Shown in pieces: positions 17,306-26,384 of a stretch of DNA of 49,467 bases. The position numbers and the translations under genes are program-made. Within the stretch, counting starts at the first letter, position 1; every line of letters begins with the position of its first letter. Source of the stretch: an uncultured Comamonadaceae bacterium. Lineage in GTDB: Bacteria; Pseudomonadota; Gammaproteobacteria; Burkholderiales; Burkholderiaceae. The stretch lies in contig CAMLSD010000024.1 in assembly GCA_946482595.1 (NCBI GenBank), positions 1 through 49,467 on the forward strand, given 5' to 3'. The notes under the pieces are model-generated. The model did not search any database. It had not been told where the DNA came from and worked only from the letters and a program-made list of their open reading frames with translations.

Positions 17306-18427
17306 ATGACCGATACCTCGTGGCCGGCTGACGACCAGCGGGCCATGTCCCTGGCGCTGCAGACCGCCCGTCAGGCCCAGTGGCTGTGTCCGCCCAACCC
17401 GGCGGTCGGCTGCGTGCTGGCCTGGCCGGACGGCCGACAGCTGGCCGCCCACACGCAGGCCACCGGCCAGGCCCATGCCGAGGCGCAGGCACTGCGCGAT
17501 GCCGCCGCGCGCGGCTGGGACCCGCGGGGCGCAACGGCCTATGTCACGCTCGAGCCCTGCTCCCACCACGGCCGCACCCCGCCCTGCGCCGATGCCTTGG
17601 TACGGGCCGGGCTGGCCCGGGTGGTCGTGGCCGTGACCGATCCCAACCCGCAAGTGGCCGGCCGTGGGCTGGCGCGGCTGCGCGAAGCCGGCATCGCGGT
17701 CGACGTCGGGCTGATGTCCGGCGAAGCCCGCGAGATCAACCTTGGCTTCTTCTCGCGCATGGTGCGTGGCCGACCCTGGGTGCGCATGAAGGTGGCTGCG
17801 TCGCTGGACGGACGCACCGCCCTGGACGACGGCCGCAGCCAGTGGATCACCAGCGCTGCCGCGCGGGCCGACGGGCATGCCTGGCGGGCCCGTGCCGGCG
17901 CCATCCTGACCGGCATCGGCACCGTGCTCGAGGACAACCCCCGCCTGGATGTGCGCGAGGTGACGACCCCGCGCCAGCCGCTGCGGGTGGTGGTGGACTC
18001 CCGGCTGGAGGTGTCACCCGATGCCCGCATCCTCGCCCCGCCGGGCCAGGTGCTGCTGTACGCGGCGCAACCCGACCCCGCCCGCCTGCCGCCGCTGCAG
18101 GCCCTGGGTGCCGAGGTCTGCCTGCAGCCCGGTGCGGGCGGCAAGGTCGACCTGCCCGCGATGCTGGCCGATCTGGCCGCCCGGGGCGTCAACGAGCTGC
18201 ATGTCGAGGCCGGCCACAAGCTCAATGGCTCGTTCGTGCGCGAAGACCTGGTCGACGAGTTCCTGGTCTATCTGGCACCCCGCCTGATCGGCCAGGGCCG
18301 CCCGATGATGCAGTTCGGCCCCCTGGCCTCGCTGGACGAGGCGGTGCAGCTGGAGTTCATCGAGACGGCGATGGTGGGCCCGGACCTGCGCCTGCGGGCC
18401 CGTCCGCCAGGCCGCTCGACTTTCTGA
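17306..18427 (+). CDS. ribD: Bifunctional riboflavin deaminase/reductase RibD
   Basis: A 373-residue RibD carrying out the second and third steps of riboflavin synthesis. The N-terminal deaminase domain has the zinc site HAE (57-59) and PCSHHGRTPPC (Cys85 and Cys94). The C-terminal reductase domain begins around VRMKVAASLDGRTAL. The start at MTDTSWPADDQ is chosen by family alignment; in-frame ATGs at 17246, 17255 and 17261 would add up to 20 residues, and none has a good ribosome site. It heads ribD-ribE-ribBA-ribH-nusB. No FMN riboswitch was seen upstream. Confidence 0.95.
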   Translation: MTDTSWPADDQRAMSLALQTARQAQWLCPPNPAVGCVLAWPDGRQLAAHTQATGQAHAEAQALRDAAARGWDPRGATAYVTLEPCSHHGRTPPCADALVRAGLARVVVAVTDPNPQVAGRGLARLREAGIAVDVGLMSGEAREINLGFFSRMVRGRPWVRMKVAASLDGRTALDDGRSQWITSAAARADGHAWRARAGAILTGIGTVLEDNPRLDVREVTTPRQPLRVVVDSRLEVSPDARILAPPGQVLLYAAQPDPARLPPLQALGAEVCLQPGAGGKVDLPAMLADLAARGVNELHVEAGHKLNGSFVREDLVDEFLVYLAPRLIGQGRPMMQFGPLASLDEAVQLEFIETAMVGPDLRLRARPPGRSTF

Positions 18428-18436
18428 GGGCCCCCA

Positions 18437-18462
18437 GGGCCGGGCTGCGCCCAGCCCGGCCC
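18437..18462 (+). terminator. Strong GC hairpin between ribD and ribE
   Basis: GGGCCGGGCTG (18437-18447) and CAGCCCGGCCC (18452-18462) form a perfect 11-bp stem with a CGCC loop, 10 nt after the ribD stop. No T tract follows, so read-through into ribE is likely, or ribE has its own start signal (GACAAT lies 7 nt before its ATG). Confidence 0.5.
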
Positions 18463-18515
18463 GCGGGAAGACCGCACGGCGATCCGGATCGGCCCCGGCC
18501 TGCGACAATCAGCGC

Positions 18516-19175
18516 ATGTTCACAGGCATCATCACCGGGCTGGGCCGCATCACCCAGGTCACCCCGCTGGGCAGCACCGCTCAGCACGGCTACCGTCTGA
18601 CGATCGAGGCGCCACAAGGCTATCTCGACGACGTTCAGCTGGGCGACAGCATCGCGCTCAACGGCGCCTGCATGACGGCCACCTCGCTGGATCTGCCTGC
18701 GCACAGCTTCACGATCGACATCTCGGCCGAGAGCCTGGCCCGCACGGCCGGCCTGGACCGCCCGGGCCCGGTGAACCTCGAAAAGGCCCTGCGCACCCAT
18801 GACCGGCTGGGCGGACACATGGTGTCGGGCCATGTCGACGGGCTCGGCCAGGTGTCCCATTTCGCCCAGGTGGGCGAATCCTGGGAGCTGCGCATCCTGG
18901 CATCGCGCGAGCTGGCACGTTTTCTGGCGTACAAGGGTTCGATCACCGTGAACGGCGTGAGCCTGACGGTGAACCAGGTGCGCGATGGCGCGGGTGACGG
19001 CGACCAGACCGAATTCAGCATCAACCTGATCCCCCACACGGTGCAGCACACGACCCTGGGACTGCTGGCGCCCGGCCGCCCGGTGAACCTTGAAGTCGAC
19101 CTGATCGCCCGCTATGTCGAGCGCATGCTCAGCGTCGGCGCGATCACCGCGCCAGCGACACCGGCAGCCATGTAA
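18516..19175 (+). CDS. ribE: Riboflavin synthase
   Basis: A 219-residue riboflavin synthase (alpha subunit; RibC in E. coli naming), which dismutates two lumazines into riboflavin. It shows the duplicated lumazine-binding barrel: MFTGIITGLGRI starts the first half and HMVSGHVDGLGQV the second, with NGVSLTVNQV near 155. The ATG has no Shine-Dalgarno sequence; GACAAT stands 7 nt upstream, suggesting a leaderless start. It lies between ribD and ribBA. Confidence 0.96.
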   Translation: MFTGIITGLGRITQVTPLGSTAQHGYRLTIEAPQGYLDDVQLGDSIALNGACMTATSLDLPAHSFTIDISAESLARTAGLDRPGPVNLEKALRTHDRLGGHMVSGHVDGLGQVSHFAQVGESWELRILASRELARFLAYKGSITVNGVSLTVNQVRDGAGDGDQTEFSINLIPHTVQHTTLGLLAPGRPVNLEVDLIARYVERMLSVGAITAPATPAAM

Positions 19176-19202
19176 CTGCCCGCAACCTACAATCCTGCCC
19201 CT

Positions 19203-20303
19203 ATGCCCATTTCTCCCATTCCCGAGCTGATTGCCGAACTGGCGGCAGGCCGCATGGTCATCCTGGTCGACGAGGAAGACCGCGAGAACGAGGGTGACCT
19301 CGTCCTGGCGGCTGACCACGTCACGCCGGAGGCGATCAACTTCATGGCCAAGTACGGGCGCGGGCTGATCTGCCTGACGCTCACGCGCGAACGGTGCGAG
19401 CGCCTGCAGCTGCCGCCGATGGCCACCCGCAACGGTACGGTGCACGGCACGGCCTTCACGGTCAGCATCGAGGCGGCCACCGGCGTGACCACCGGCATTT
19501 CCGCCGCCGACCGGGCCCGCACCGTGCAGGCGGCCGTGGCGCGCGATGCCGTGCCGGCCGACCTGGTCCAGCCCGGCCACATCTTCCCGCTGCAGGCCCA
19601 GGACGGCGGTGTGCTGATGCGCGCCGGCCACACCGAGGCGGGCTGTGACCTGACCGCCATGGCGGGCCTGTCGCCTGCGTCCGTGATCTGCGAGATCATG
19701 AACGACGACGGCACGATGGCGCGCCTGCCCGACCTGGAGGTCTTTGCCCGCGAGCACGGCCTGAAGATCGGCACCATTGCCGACCTGATCGAATACCGCA
19801 GCCGCAACGAGACGCTCATCCAGCGCATCGGCGAGCGTGTGCTCAACACCGCGCAGGGCAGTTTCAAGGCGATCGCCTACCGCGACCGCTCCAGGGGCAC
19901 CCACCTGGCGCTGACCAAGGGCGAGTGGTCGTCTGAACACGAGGTGCTGGTACGCGTGCACGAGCCGCTGTCGGTGTTCGACCTGCTCGACGCCGCCGAC
20001 AGCGCACACTCCTGGCCGCTGGCCAAGGCCCTGGCGCGGCTGCAGCAGGCCCCACACGCCGTGGCGGTGCTGCTGAATTGTGGCGAGACCGCCGACGACC
20101 TGCTGCGTCACTTCCAGCCGGGCGAATCCGTCGAGCGCCAGCGCCAGCGCGGCCAGATGGACCTGCGCACCTACGGCATCGGCGCGCAGATCCTGCGTGA
20201 CCTGCGCATTGCCCGCATGCGGGTGCTGGGCAGCCCGCGGCGCATGCCCAGCATGGTGGGCTATGGCCTGGAAGTCACCGGCTTCCTCGGCCCGAACGAA
20301 TGA
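19203..20303 (+). CDS. ribBA: 3,4-dihydroxy-2-butanone 4-phosphate synthase with degenerate GTP cyclohydrolase II domain
   Basis: A 366-residue RibBA-type protein. The N-terminal 200 residues are an intact RibB domain: DEEDRENEGDL near 23-33 and RAGHTEAGCDL near 140-150 carry the active-site acids. The C-terminal part has the RibA fold but lacks the zinc-binding cysteine triad and substrate motif of active GTP cyclohydrolase II; that zone reads HEPLSVFDLLDAADSAHSWP. Such inactive RibA halves are known in betaproteobacteria, so a separate RibA should be encoded elsewhere. TACAAT stands 9 nt before the ATG and no ribosome site is seen. Confidence 0.93.
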   Translation: MPISPIPELIAELAAGRMVILVDEEDRENEGDLVLAADHVTPEAINFMAKYGRGLICLTLTRERCERLQLPPMATRNGTVHGTAFTVSIEAATGVTTGISAADRARTVQAAVARDAVPADLVQPGHIFPLQAQDGGVLMRAGHTEAGCDLTAMAGLSPASVICEIMNDDGTMARLPDLEVFAREHGLKIGTIADLIEYRSRNETLIQRIGERVLNTAQGSFKAIAYRDRSRGTHLALTKGEWSSEHEVLVRVHEPLSVFDLLDAADSAHSWPLAKALARLQQAPHAVAVLLNCGETADDLLRHFQPGESVERQRQRGQMDLRTYGIGAQILRDLRIARMRVLGSPRRMPSMVGYGLEVTGFLGPNE

Positions 20304-20321
20304 ACAGACAAGGACATCCGC

Positions 20322-20786
20322 ATGCAAGGCGCTGACAAGGGACAGGCGGGCCGCCTCGAAGGAGACGATCTTCGCATCGGCATCGTGCAGGCCCGTTTCA
20401 ATGAAGCCCTCACCGGCAAGCTGGCCGAGGCCTGCCTGGCCGAACTCGAGGCCCTGGGTGTGTCGTCGCGGCACGTCCAGCACGTGACGGTGCCCGGGGC
20501 CCTGGAAGTGCCGATCGCGCTGCAGGCCATGGCCGAAAGCGAGAACTTCGACGCGCTGATCGCACTGGGGTGCATCATTCGCGGTGAAACCTACCATTTC
20601 GAGCTGGTCGCCAACGAAAGCGGTGCGGGCGTGACGCGTGTTGCGCTCGACCACCAGGTGCCGGTGGCCAATGCCATCCTCACTGTCGAGAACGAAGAAC
20701 AGGCCTGGGCCCGCGCCGAAGAAAAGGGCCGCGATGCCGCCCGTGTCGCGGTCGAGATGGCCAATCTGCTGGAAGACCTGTCGTGA
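20322..20786 (+). CDS. ribH: 6,7-dimethyl-8-ribityllumazine synthase
   Basis: A 154-residue lumazine synthase that condenses the RibD product with the RibB product. Motifs are [12 protein letters not shown] (the Phe stacks on substrate), [13 protein letters not shown] and [17 protein letters not shown], which includes the catalytic His. Length and order after ribBA are standard. Its stop overlaps the nusB start by 4 nt. Confidence 0.97.
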   Translation: MQGADKGQAGRLEGDDLRIGIVQARFNEALTGKLAEACLAELEALGVSSRHVQHVTVPGALEVPIALQAMAESENFDALIALGCIIRGETYHFELVANESGAGVTRVALDHQVPVANAILTVENEEQAWARAEEKGRDAARVAVEMANLLEDLS

Positions 20787-21298
20787 ACGCCCCCGAATCC
20801 CACAACAAGCCCACCGCGCCTGCGGCCACCCCCCGGCCTGCGGGCAAGCGTGTGCCGGCGAAGTCGGCACGCCGCCGCTCGCGCGAGTTCGCGCTGCAGG
20901 GCCTGTACGAATGGCTGGTTTCCGGCAGCGATGCCGGTGTCATTGACGCCCACGTGCGCGAGCAGGACGACTTCGGCAAGTGCGACGCCGCCCACTTCGA
21001 CGCACTGCTGCACGGCTGCATTGCCGAGGCCAGCGAGATCGACGCCCTGCTGGCTCGCCACGTCGACCGCAAGACCACCGAACTGTCGCCGGTGGAGCAC
21101 GCGGTGCTGATGATCGGCTGCTATGAACTGAAGCACTGCATCGACATCCCGTACAAGGTGGCGATCAACGAGGCGGTGGAGCTGACCAAGAGCTTTGGCG
21201 GCACCGACGGCCACAAGTACGTGAACGGCGTGCTCGACAAGGCCGCGCTGGACGTTCGGCCGACCGAGGTCCAGGCCGCCCGCAACGCCCGCCGCTGA
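20783..21298 (+). CDS. nusB: Transcription antitermination factor NusB
   Basis: A 171-residue NusB that pairs with NusE (S10) on boxA RNA during rRNA antitermination. After an Ala/Pro-rich tail of about 25 residues the body begins [18 protein letters not shown] and ends with [18 protein letters not shown] and [11 protein letters not shown], both strongly conserved. Start overlaps ribH by 4 nt, the usual arrangement. A GCCCCG/CGGGGC hairpin follows near 21309-21326, possibly ending the operon. Confidence 0.96.
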   Translation: MNAPESHNKPTAPAATPRPAGKRVPAKSARRRSREFALQGLYEWLVSGSDAGVIDAHVREQDDFGKCDAAHFDALLHGCIAEASEIDALLARHVDRKTTELSPVEHAVLMIGCYELKHCIDIPYKVAINEAVELTKSFGGTDGHKYVNGVLDKAALDVRPTEVQAARNARR

Positions 21299-21368
21299 GG
21301 CGACGCCGCTGCCCCGTGCTGCCGGGGCCCCACCCTGGCCCGCACCTCACTTTTCCAACCCGCTCCCG

Positions 21369-22547
21369 ATGAAGTTCGCTGCACGCACTGGCCTGATCGA
21401 ACCCTTCTATGTGATGGAATGCGCCAAGGCGGCCGAGGAACTGGCGCGCACCCCGCAGTGCGACCCCGCGCAGGGCGGCGAGCCGATGATCTTCCTGAAC
21501 ATCGGCGAACCCGACTTCACCGCGCCTGCAGCCGTACAGGAGGCCGCACGGCGCTGCATCGACCTTGGCCGCACGCAGTACACACCGGCGCTGGGTCTGC
21601 CCGCCCTGCGCGAAAAGCTCAGCCAGTGGTACGCCAGCCGCTTCGGCGTGGACGTGCCGGCCCGTCGCATCGTGCTGACCGCCGGTGCATCCGGCGCGCT
21701 GCAGCTGGCCTGCCTGGCGCTGGTCGATGCGGGCGACGAGATCGTCATGCCCGACCCGAGCTACCCGTGCAACCGGCATTTCGTCTCGGCCGCACAGGGC
21801 CGCGCGGTGCTGGTCCCCAGCGGGCCGGCGCAACGTTTCCAGCTCACGGCCGAGGGGGTCGAGGCGGCCTGGACCGACCGCACCCGGGGCGTGCTGCTCG
21901 CGTCGCCGTCCAACCCCACCGGCACGTCGATCCACCCGGATGAGATGCGGCGCATCGTCGAGCTGGTGCGCAGCCGCGGCGGCGTCACGATGGTCGACGA
22001 GATCTATCTCGGCCTGAGCTTCGACGACACCTTCGGGCGCAGCGCACTGAGCTGCGGCGACGACGTGGTCACGATCAACAGCTTCTCGAAGTACTTCAGC
22101 ATGACCGGCTGGCGCCTGGGCTGGATGGTCGTGCCGGAGGCCATGGTGCCGGTCGTGGAGCGACTGGCCCAGAACCTCTACATCTGCCCATCGACCGTGG
22201 CCCAGCAGGCCGCGCTGGCCTGCTTCGAACCCGACAGCCTGGCCGAATACGAACGCCGTCGCGCCGAGTTCCGCGCACGCCGGGACTTCCTCGTGCCGGC
22301 GCTGGACCGGCTGGGGCTGACAGTGCCGGTGATGCCCGACGGCGCGTTTTATGCCTGGGCCGATGTGTCGCGCTTCAGCGACAACAGCTGGGACTTCAGC
22401 TTCGAGCTGATGCACCGGGCCCACCTGGCCCTGACCCCCGGCCGGGACTTCGGGCACCACGACAGCCAACGCTACATGCGCCTGTCCTACGCCAGCAGCA
22501 TGGCCACGCTCCAGGAGGCCGTGACCCGGCTGGAACGTGTGCTTTGA
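21369..22547 (+). CDS. PLP-dependent class I/II aminotransferase
   Basis: A 392-residue fold-type I aminotransferase. Typical marks are FLNIGEPDFTAPAAV near the start, LASPSNPTGT, VDEIYLGLSF and the PLP lysine in SFSKYFSMTGWRLGW. The C-terminal arginine for the substrate carboxylate lies in RYMRLSYASS. It resembles aspartate/aromatic or alanine-type enzymes, but the amino donor cannot be told from motifs. It stands 70 nt after nusB with a hairpin between, so it may or may not share that transcript. Confidence 0.9.
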   Translation: MKFAARTGLIEPFYVMECAKAAEELARTPQCDPAQGGEPMIFLNIGEPDFTAPAAVQEAARRCIDLGRTQYTPALGLPALREKLSQWYASRFGVDVPARRIVLTAGASGALQLACLALVDAGDEIVMPDPSYPCNRHFVSAAQGRAVLVPSGPAQRFQLTAEGVEAAWTDRTRGVLLASPSNPTGTSIHPDEMRRIVELVRSRGGVTMVDEIYLGLSFDDTFGRSALSCGDDVVTINSFSKYFSMTGWRLGWMVVPEAMVPVVERLAQNLYICPSTVAQQAALACFEPDSLAEYERRRAEFRARRDFLVPALDRLGLTVPVMPDGAFYAWADVSRFSDNSWDFSFELMHRAHLALTPGRDFGHHDSQRYMRLSYASSMATLQEAVTRLERVL

Positions 22548-22602
22548 CACACCGCGTTACCCACTGGCCGGAAAACGGGGTCTTTTCTCACGTTCGATGC
22601 GG

Positions 22603-22631
22603 TTGAGCGCAACATGCGCTTGATCTAAGCT
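22603..22631 (+). promoter_or_regulatory. Candidate promoter placing the kinase start at +1
   Basis: TTGAGC (22603-22608), a 17-nt spacer and TAAGCT (22626-22631) end only 6 nt before the GTG start of the kinase gene. The predicted transcription start coincides with the GTG, which has no Shine-Dalgarno sequence; a leaderless mRNA is implied. Confidence 0.45.
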
Positions 22632-22637
22632 GCCGCA

Positions 22638-24374
22638 GTGGAATTCCAAAAGACCGTCCTCGCCCTGACGCCTGAACAGGCCCTTGAAGCCGAACGTGCT
22701 GCCCGACAGGCTGGCGCCGGCGGCCGGGGCCCGGAATCGGCCGACTCGAGCATCCTCGAAGGCGAGATGATCGAGGGCGAACACACGATCGCGCCGGCAC
22801 CCGAGCCGCGTGCCCGCGAAGGCAGCCTGCCCTACGACGACCAGCCCACCATCGGACACATCGGCCGCTATGCGCTGAAGTACCGCCTGGGCGAGGGTGG
22901 CCTGGGCACCGTCTATGCCGCCCAGGATCCGCTGCTGTCACGCCTGGTGGCGATCAAGACCGTGAGCCTGGAGCTGTCGCCCGAGGCGCGCGAGCAGTTC
23001 AACTCCACCTTCCTGAACGAGGCCCGCGCTGCTGCCGGGCTGAACCATCCGCACATCGTCACGGTGTTCGATGCCGGCACCAGCCCGCAGGGCGCCTACA
23101 TCGCGATGGAGCTCCTCAAGGGCATGGACCTGCGCCAGCGCCTCAAGGAAGGCTGGCGCCCCACCGCCATCGAGGCGGCGCTGATCATCCGCCGCGTGGC
23201 CGACGCGCTGTCCTATGCCCACACCAAGGGCGTGGTGCACCGTGACGTCAAGCCGGCCAACATCTTCATGACCGGTCGAACCCAGCCCAAGGTGCTCGAC
23301 TTCGGCATTGCCCGCGTGGCCAGCCAGCAGGAGCCGGGCGCGGTGGACGAATTCGCCGCCGGCTCGCCCTACTACATGGCCCCCGAGCAGGTGCGCCATG
23401 CGCCCGTCGACCGCCGCTGCGACGTCTTTTCGCTCGGCGTGGTGCTGTACGAGCTGCTCACCTGCACCAAACCCTTCCAGGGCGCAACGCTCACCGAGAT
23501 CGCCACCGCCGTCGTGGCGCACCAGCCGCCGCCAGCCCACGAGATCAATCCGTCCGTGCCACCCGCGCTGTCGGCCATTGCGGCGCGGGCGATGGAAAAA
23601 GACCCCGACGCACGCTTCCGCTCAGCCCGCGCTCTGTCGCGCGAACTGCGCCACTGGCTCGAGGAGCAGGCCGACGTCGCTCAGCAGGATGAACTCGAAG
23701 CGGCCGACCGCCGCGCCCGCCGCAAGCGCTGGCTGCTGGCCGCCACCGCCATCGGGCTGATGGCCACGGCCGTGCTGCTGAACCTGGGCGGGCTGTTCAA
23801 GCCACCAGGCACGGCGACATCCGGCGACGTCCCGGCCGCGACGCCAGCGGTGGCCGGCGCCCCAAGCGCCTCGGCGGCAGCGGCGGGAGCCACTGCCACT
23901 GCCGCGGCGGCTGCCCCATTGGCCACCGCCGGCTCGGCGGCTGCGTCTGAACTGCCCGCCGCCAGCTCGCTCGGCGCGTCCGAGACCCTGGTCACCGGGC
24001 CGGCCAGCGCCGCATCGGCGGCTGCACGCAGCGCCACGAGCGACCCGGCATCGCGAAGTGCCGCCGACGCCAAACCGGCCGAAACGCCGCGCGAGCGCCG
24101 TGCGCGTGAGGCTCGCGAGCGCGAGGCACGCGCAGCGCAGTCCACCACACCGGTCGCACCGGCGACCGGGCAGGTCAACATCGCCGTGAGCCCCTGGGGC
24201 CATGTTGAGGTCAATGGCAACCCAGCGGGCACCGCACCGCCGCTGAGCAAGCTCACACTGCCCGAAGGGCGTCACACGATCACGCTGCGCAACGACGCAT
24301 TCGCGCCCCATTCCGTCACCATCCAGGTGTCGCCGGACCAGCCGGTGACCGTCAGACACAAGTTCGGATCATGA
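22638..24374 (+). CDS. Membrane Ser/Thr protein kinase with C-terminal PEGA domain
   Basis: A 578-residue protein read from a GTG start. A Hanks-type kinase domain covers about 77-345: GEGGLG loop, Lys107 in VAIK, HRD at 201-203 in VHRDVKPANIF, DFG at 221-223, and SPYYMAPEQV. One membrane helix lies at about 368-387, followed by a long Ala/Ser/Pro-rich spacer and a PEGA domain (VNIAVSPWGHVEVNGNPAGT, ending near 578) that should be outside the cytoplasm. PEGA tails are thought to bind surface or cell-wall structures. It overlaps the TssQ-like gene by 4 nt, a pairing seen with type VI secretion regulation, but no other T6SS gene is here. Target unknown. Confidence 0.92.
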   Translation: MEFQKTVLALTPEQALEAERAARQAGAGGRGPESADSSILEGEMIEGEHTIAPAPEPRAREGSLPYDDQPTIGHIGRYALKYRLGEGGLGTVYAAQDPLLSRLVAIKTVSLELSPEAREQFNSTFLNEARAAAGLNHPHIVTVFDAGTSPQGAYIAMELLKGMDLRQRLKEGWRPTAIEAALIIRRVADALSYAHTKGVVHRDVKPANIFMTGRTQPKVLDFGIARVASQQEPGAVDEFAAGSPYYMAPEQVRHAPVDRRCDVFSLGVVLYELLTCTKPFQGATLTEIATAVVAHQPPPAHEINPSVPPALSAIAARAMEKDPDARFRSARALSRELRHWLEEQADVAQQDELEAADRRARRKRWLLAATAIGLMATAVLLNLGGLFKPPGTATSGDVPAATPAVAGAPSASAAAAGATATAAAAAPLATAGSAAASELPAASSLGASETLVTGPASAASAAARSATSDPASRSAADAKPAETPRERRAREAREREARAAQSTTPVAPATGQVNIAVSPWGHVEVNGNPAGTAPPLSKLTLPEGRHTITLRNDAFAPHSVTIQVSPDQPVTVRHKFGS

Positions 24375-24769
24375 CCCGCTGCAAGCTCCTGTTGACCACC
24401 TTCGCGCTCGGCTTTGTCCTGGCCGGCTGCGCCCCGATGCCACCCCAGGGCCCGGTCGGGATCACCGAACTGGCCGAACGCCCGGCCGAGCGCGCGCTGC
24501 TGGCCGGCATCCGTGCCTATGACGACGCGCAGTATCCCGATGCCGAACGCCGGCTGCTGCAGGCGCTCGAGCAGGGGCTGGCCGCACCGAAAGACCAGGC
24601 CGCCGCGCACAAGTACCTGGCGTTCATCTACTGCACCAGCCAGCGTGCGCCGCAGTGTGAAGCGGCCTTCAGGTCTGCCCGCAAGGCCGACCCGGCCTTC
24701 ACGCTGAGCAAGTCGGAAGTCGGTCATCCGCTGTGGGGACCGGTGTTTACCCGCAGTCAGCAGCCATAA
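24371..24769 (+). CDS. TssQ-like T6SS-associated lipoprotein
   Basis: A 132-residue lipoprotein: the signal peptide ends FVLAGCAP, a lipobox. The mature part is a short TPR-like helical domain (AIRAYDDAQ-type repeat, LLQALEQGL, HKYLAFIYC) with two cysteines. This fits the TssQ family of small T6SS-associated lipoproteins found beside kinases in Burkholderiales. It overlaps the kinase gene by 4 nt, so the two are co-translated and probably act together at the envelope. The family name is from memory of similar gene pairs. Confidence 0.65.
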   Translation: MTRCKLLLTTFALGFVLAGCAPMPPQGPVGITELAERPAERALLAGIRAYDDAQYPDAERRLLQALEQGLAAPKDQAAAHKYLAFIYCTSQRAPQCEAAFRSARKADPAFTLSKSEVGHPLWGPVFTRSQQP

Positions 24770-24788
24770 TGCGGGTCGGGCCGCCACA

Positions 24789-24806
24789 GCCTGCCACCCG
24801 GCAGGC
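24789..24806 (+). terminator. Hairpin between the tssQ-like gene and ybgC
   Basis: GCCTGCC (24789-24795), loop ACCC and GGCAGGC (24800-24806) form a perfect 7-bp stem followed by only TTCC. It would separate the kinase pair from the ybgC-tol operon. Confidence 0.45.
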
Positions 24807-24827
24807 TTCCTGCGGCCGGTTGCCTGC

Positions 24828-25232
24828 ATGTCCTCCATCGTCCCCTATCACTTCAAGATCCGCGTCTACTGGGAAGACACCGATGCCGGCGGCATCGTCT
24901 TCTACGCGAACTACCTGAAATTCTTCGAGCGTGCCCGCACCGAATGGCTGCGTGCGCGCGGCATTTCGCAGCAGCACCTGCGCGAGCACGGCGGCGCGAT
25001 GTTCGTCGTCACCGAAACCGCCCTGCGCTACCACGCACCGGCCCGGCTGGACGACCTGATCGAGGTGACCGTGCAGGTGCGTGAAGCCGCCCGCGCATCG
25101 ATGGTGATTGCGCAGCAGGCGTTACGAGATGGAACCTTGCTGGCCGAAGGTGACATCAAAATCGCGTGCGTCGATGCGCGGAGCCTTCGCCCGCGCCGCA
25201 TTCCCGCTGAAATACTCCAGGAAATGGCATGA
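24828..25232 (+). CDS. ybgC: Tol-Pal-associated acyl-CoA thioesterase YbgC
   Basis: A 134-residue hot-dog-fold thioesterase. The motif YWEDTDAGGIVFYANYLKFF contains the catalytic Asp of the 4-hydroxybenzoyl-CoA thioesterase family, and ERARTEWLRARG follows. YbgC sits at the head of tol-pal operons and hydrolyses short or phospholipid-linked acyl thioesters at the inner membrane. Its stop overlaps tolQ by 4 nt. No Shine-Dalgarno sequence is obvious before the ATG. Confidence 0.95.
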   Translation: MSSIVPYHFKIRVYWEDTDAGGIVFYANYLKFFERARTEWLRARGISQQHLREHGGAMFVVTETALRYHAPARLDDLIEVTVQVREAARASMVIAQQALRDGTLLAEGDIKIACVDARSLRPRRIPAEILQEMA

Positions 25233-25942
25233 ACCAGGATTTGTCGATCCTCCAGTTGGTCCTGCAGGCGAGCCTCGTCGTGCAGATCGTGATGGTGCTG
25301 CTGATGCTGATGTCGCTGGCGAGCTGGACAGTCATCTTCGGCAAGTTCTTCGGCATCCGCAGCGTGCGCAGTCTCAACGACGACTTCGAACGTGAGTTCT
25401 GGTCGGGCCGCAACCTCAACGACCTCTACAACCTGGCCTCCGACAGCCCACGCAAGGGCGGGCCGATGGAGCGCATCTTCGCCTCGGGCATGCGCGAGTT
25501 CCTGAAGCTGCGCGAACGCCGCGTGAACGACGCCGGCGCCCTGCTCGACGGTGCGCGCCGTGCGATGCGCGCGAGCTTCCAGCGCGAGCTCGATGCTGTC
25601 GAATCGCACCTGTCCTTCCTCGCCTCGGTGGGGTCGGTCTCGCCCTACATCGGCCTGTTCGGTACGGTGTGGGGGATCATGCATGCCTTCACCGGGCTGG
25701 CCAACCTGCAGCAGGTGACGCTGGCCACCGTGGCGCCGGGCATCGCCGAAGCCCTGGTGGCCACCGCCATCGGCCTGTTTGCTGCCATCCCGGCGGTGAT
25801 CGCCTACAACCGCTTCGCTCGTGACATCGATCGCGTGGCGATCAAGCTCGAGACCTTCATCGAGGAGTTCTCGAACATCCTGCAGCGCAACATCGGCCAC
25901 GCGCCGCCGCCCGGTGCGGCGCCGCATGCACCGCATCACTGA
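25229..25942 (+). CDS. tolQ: Tol-Pal motor subunit TolQ
   Basis: A 237-residue TolQ of the MotA/ExbB family. It has three membrane helices: about 10-35, then a pair in [20 protein letters not shown] and [18 protein letters not shown]. With TolR it converts proton-motive force into movement of TolA for outer-membrane constriction at division. tolR begins 12 nt later. The C-terminus is extended by a His/Pro/Ala-rich tail. Confidence 0.96.
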   Translation: MNQDLSILQLVLQASLVVQIVMVLLMLMSLASWTVIFGKFFGIRSVRSLNDDFEREFWSGRNLNDLYNLASDSPRKGGPMERIFASGMREFLKLRERRVNDAGALLDGARRAMRASFQRELDAVESHLSFLASVGSVSPYIGLFGTVWGIMHAFTGLANLQQVTLATVAPGIAEALVATAIGLFAAIPAVIAYNRFARDIDRVAIKLETFIEEFSNILQRNIGHAPPPGAAPHAPHH

Positions 25943-25954
25943 ACGGGGCCTGCC

Positions 25955-26383
<429 letters not shown>

Positions 26384-26384
26384 C

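Noticed and set aside
18357..20870. 837-codon open frame opposite the rib genes
   Set aside because: Runs antisense through ribE, ribBA and ribH, all of which are certain; composition typical of shadows.
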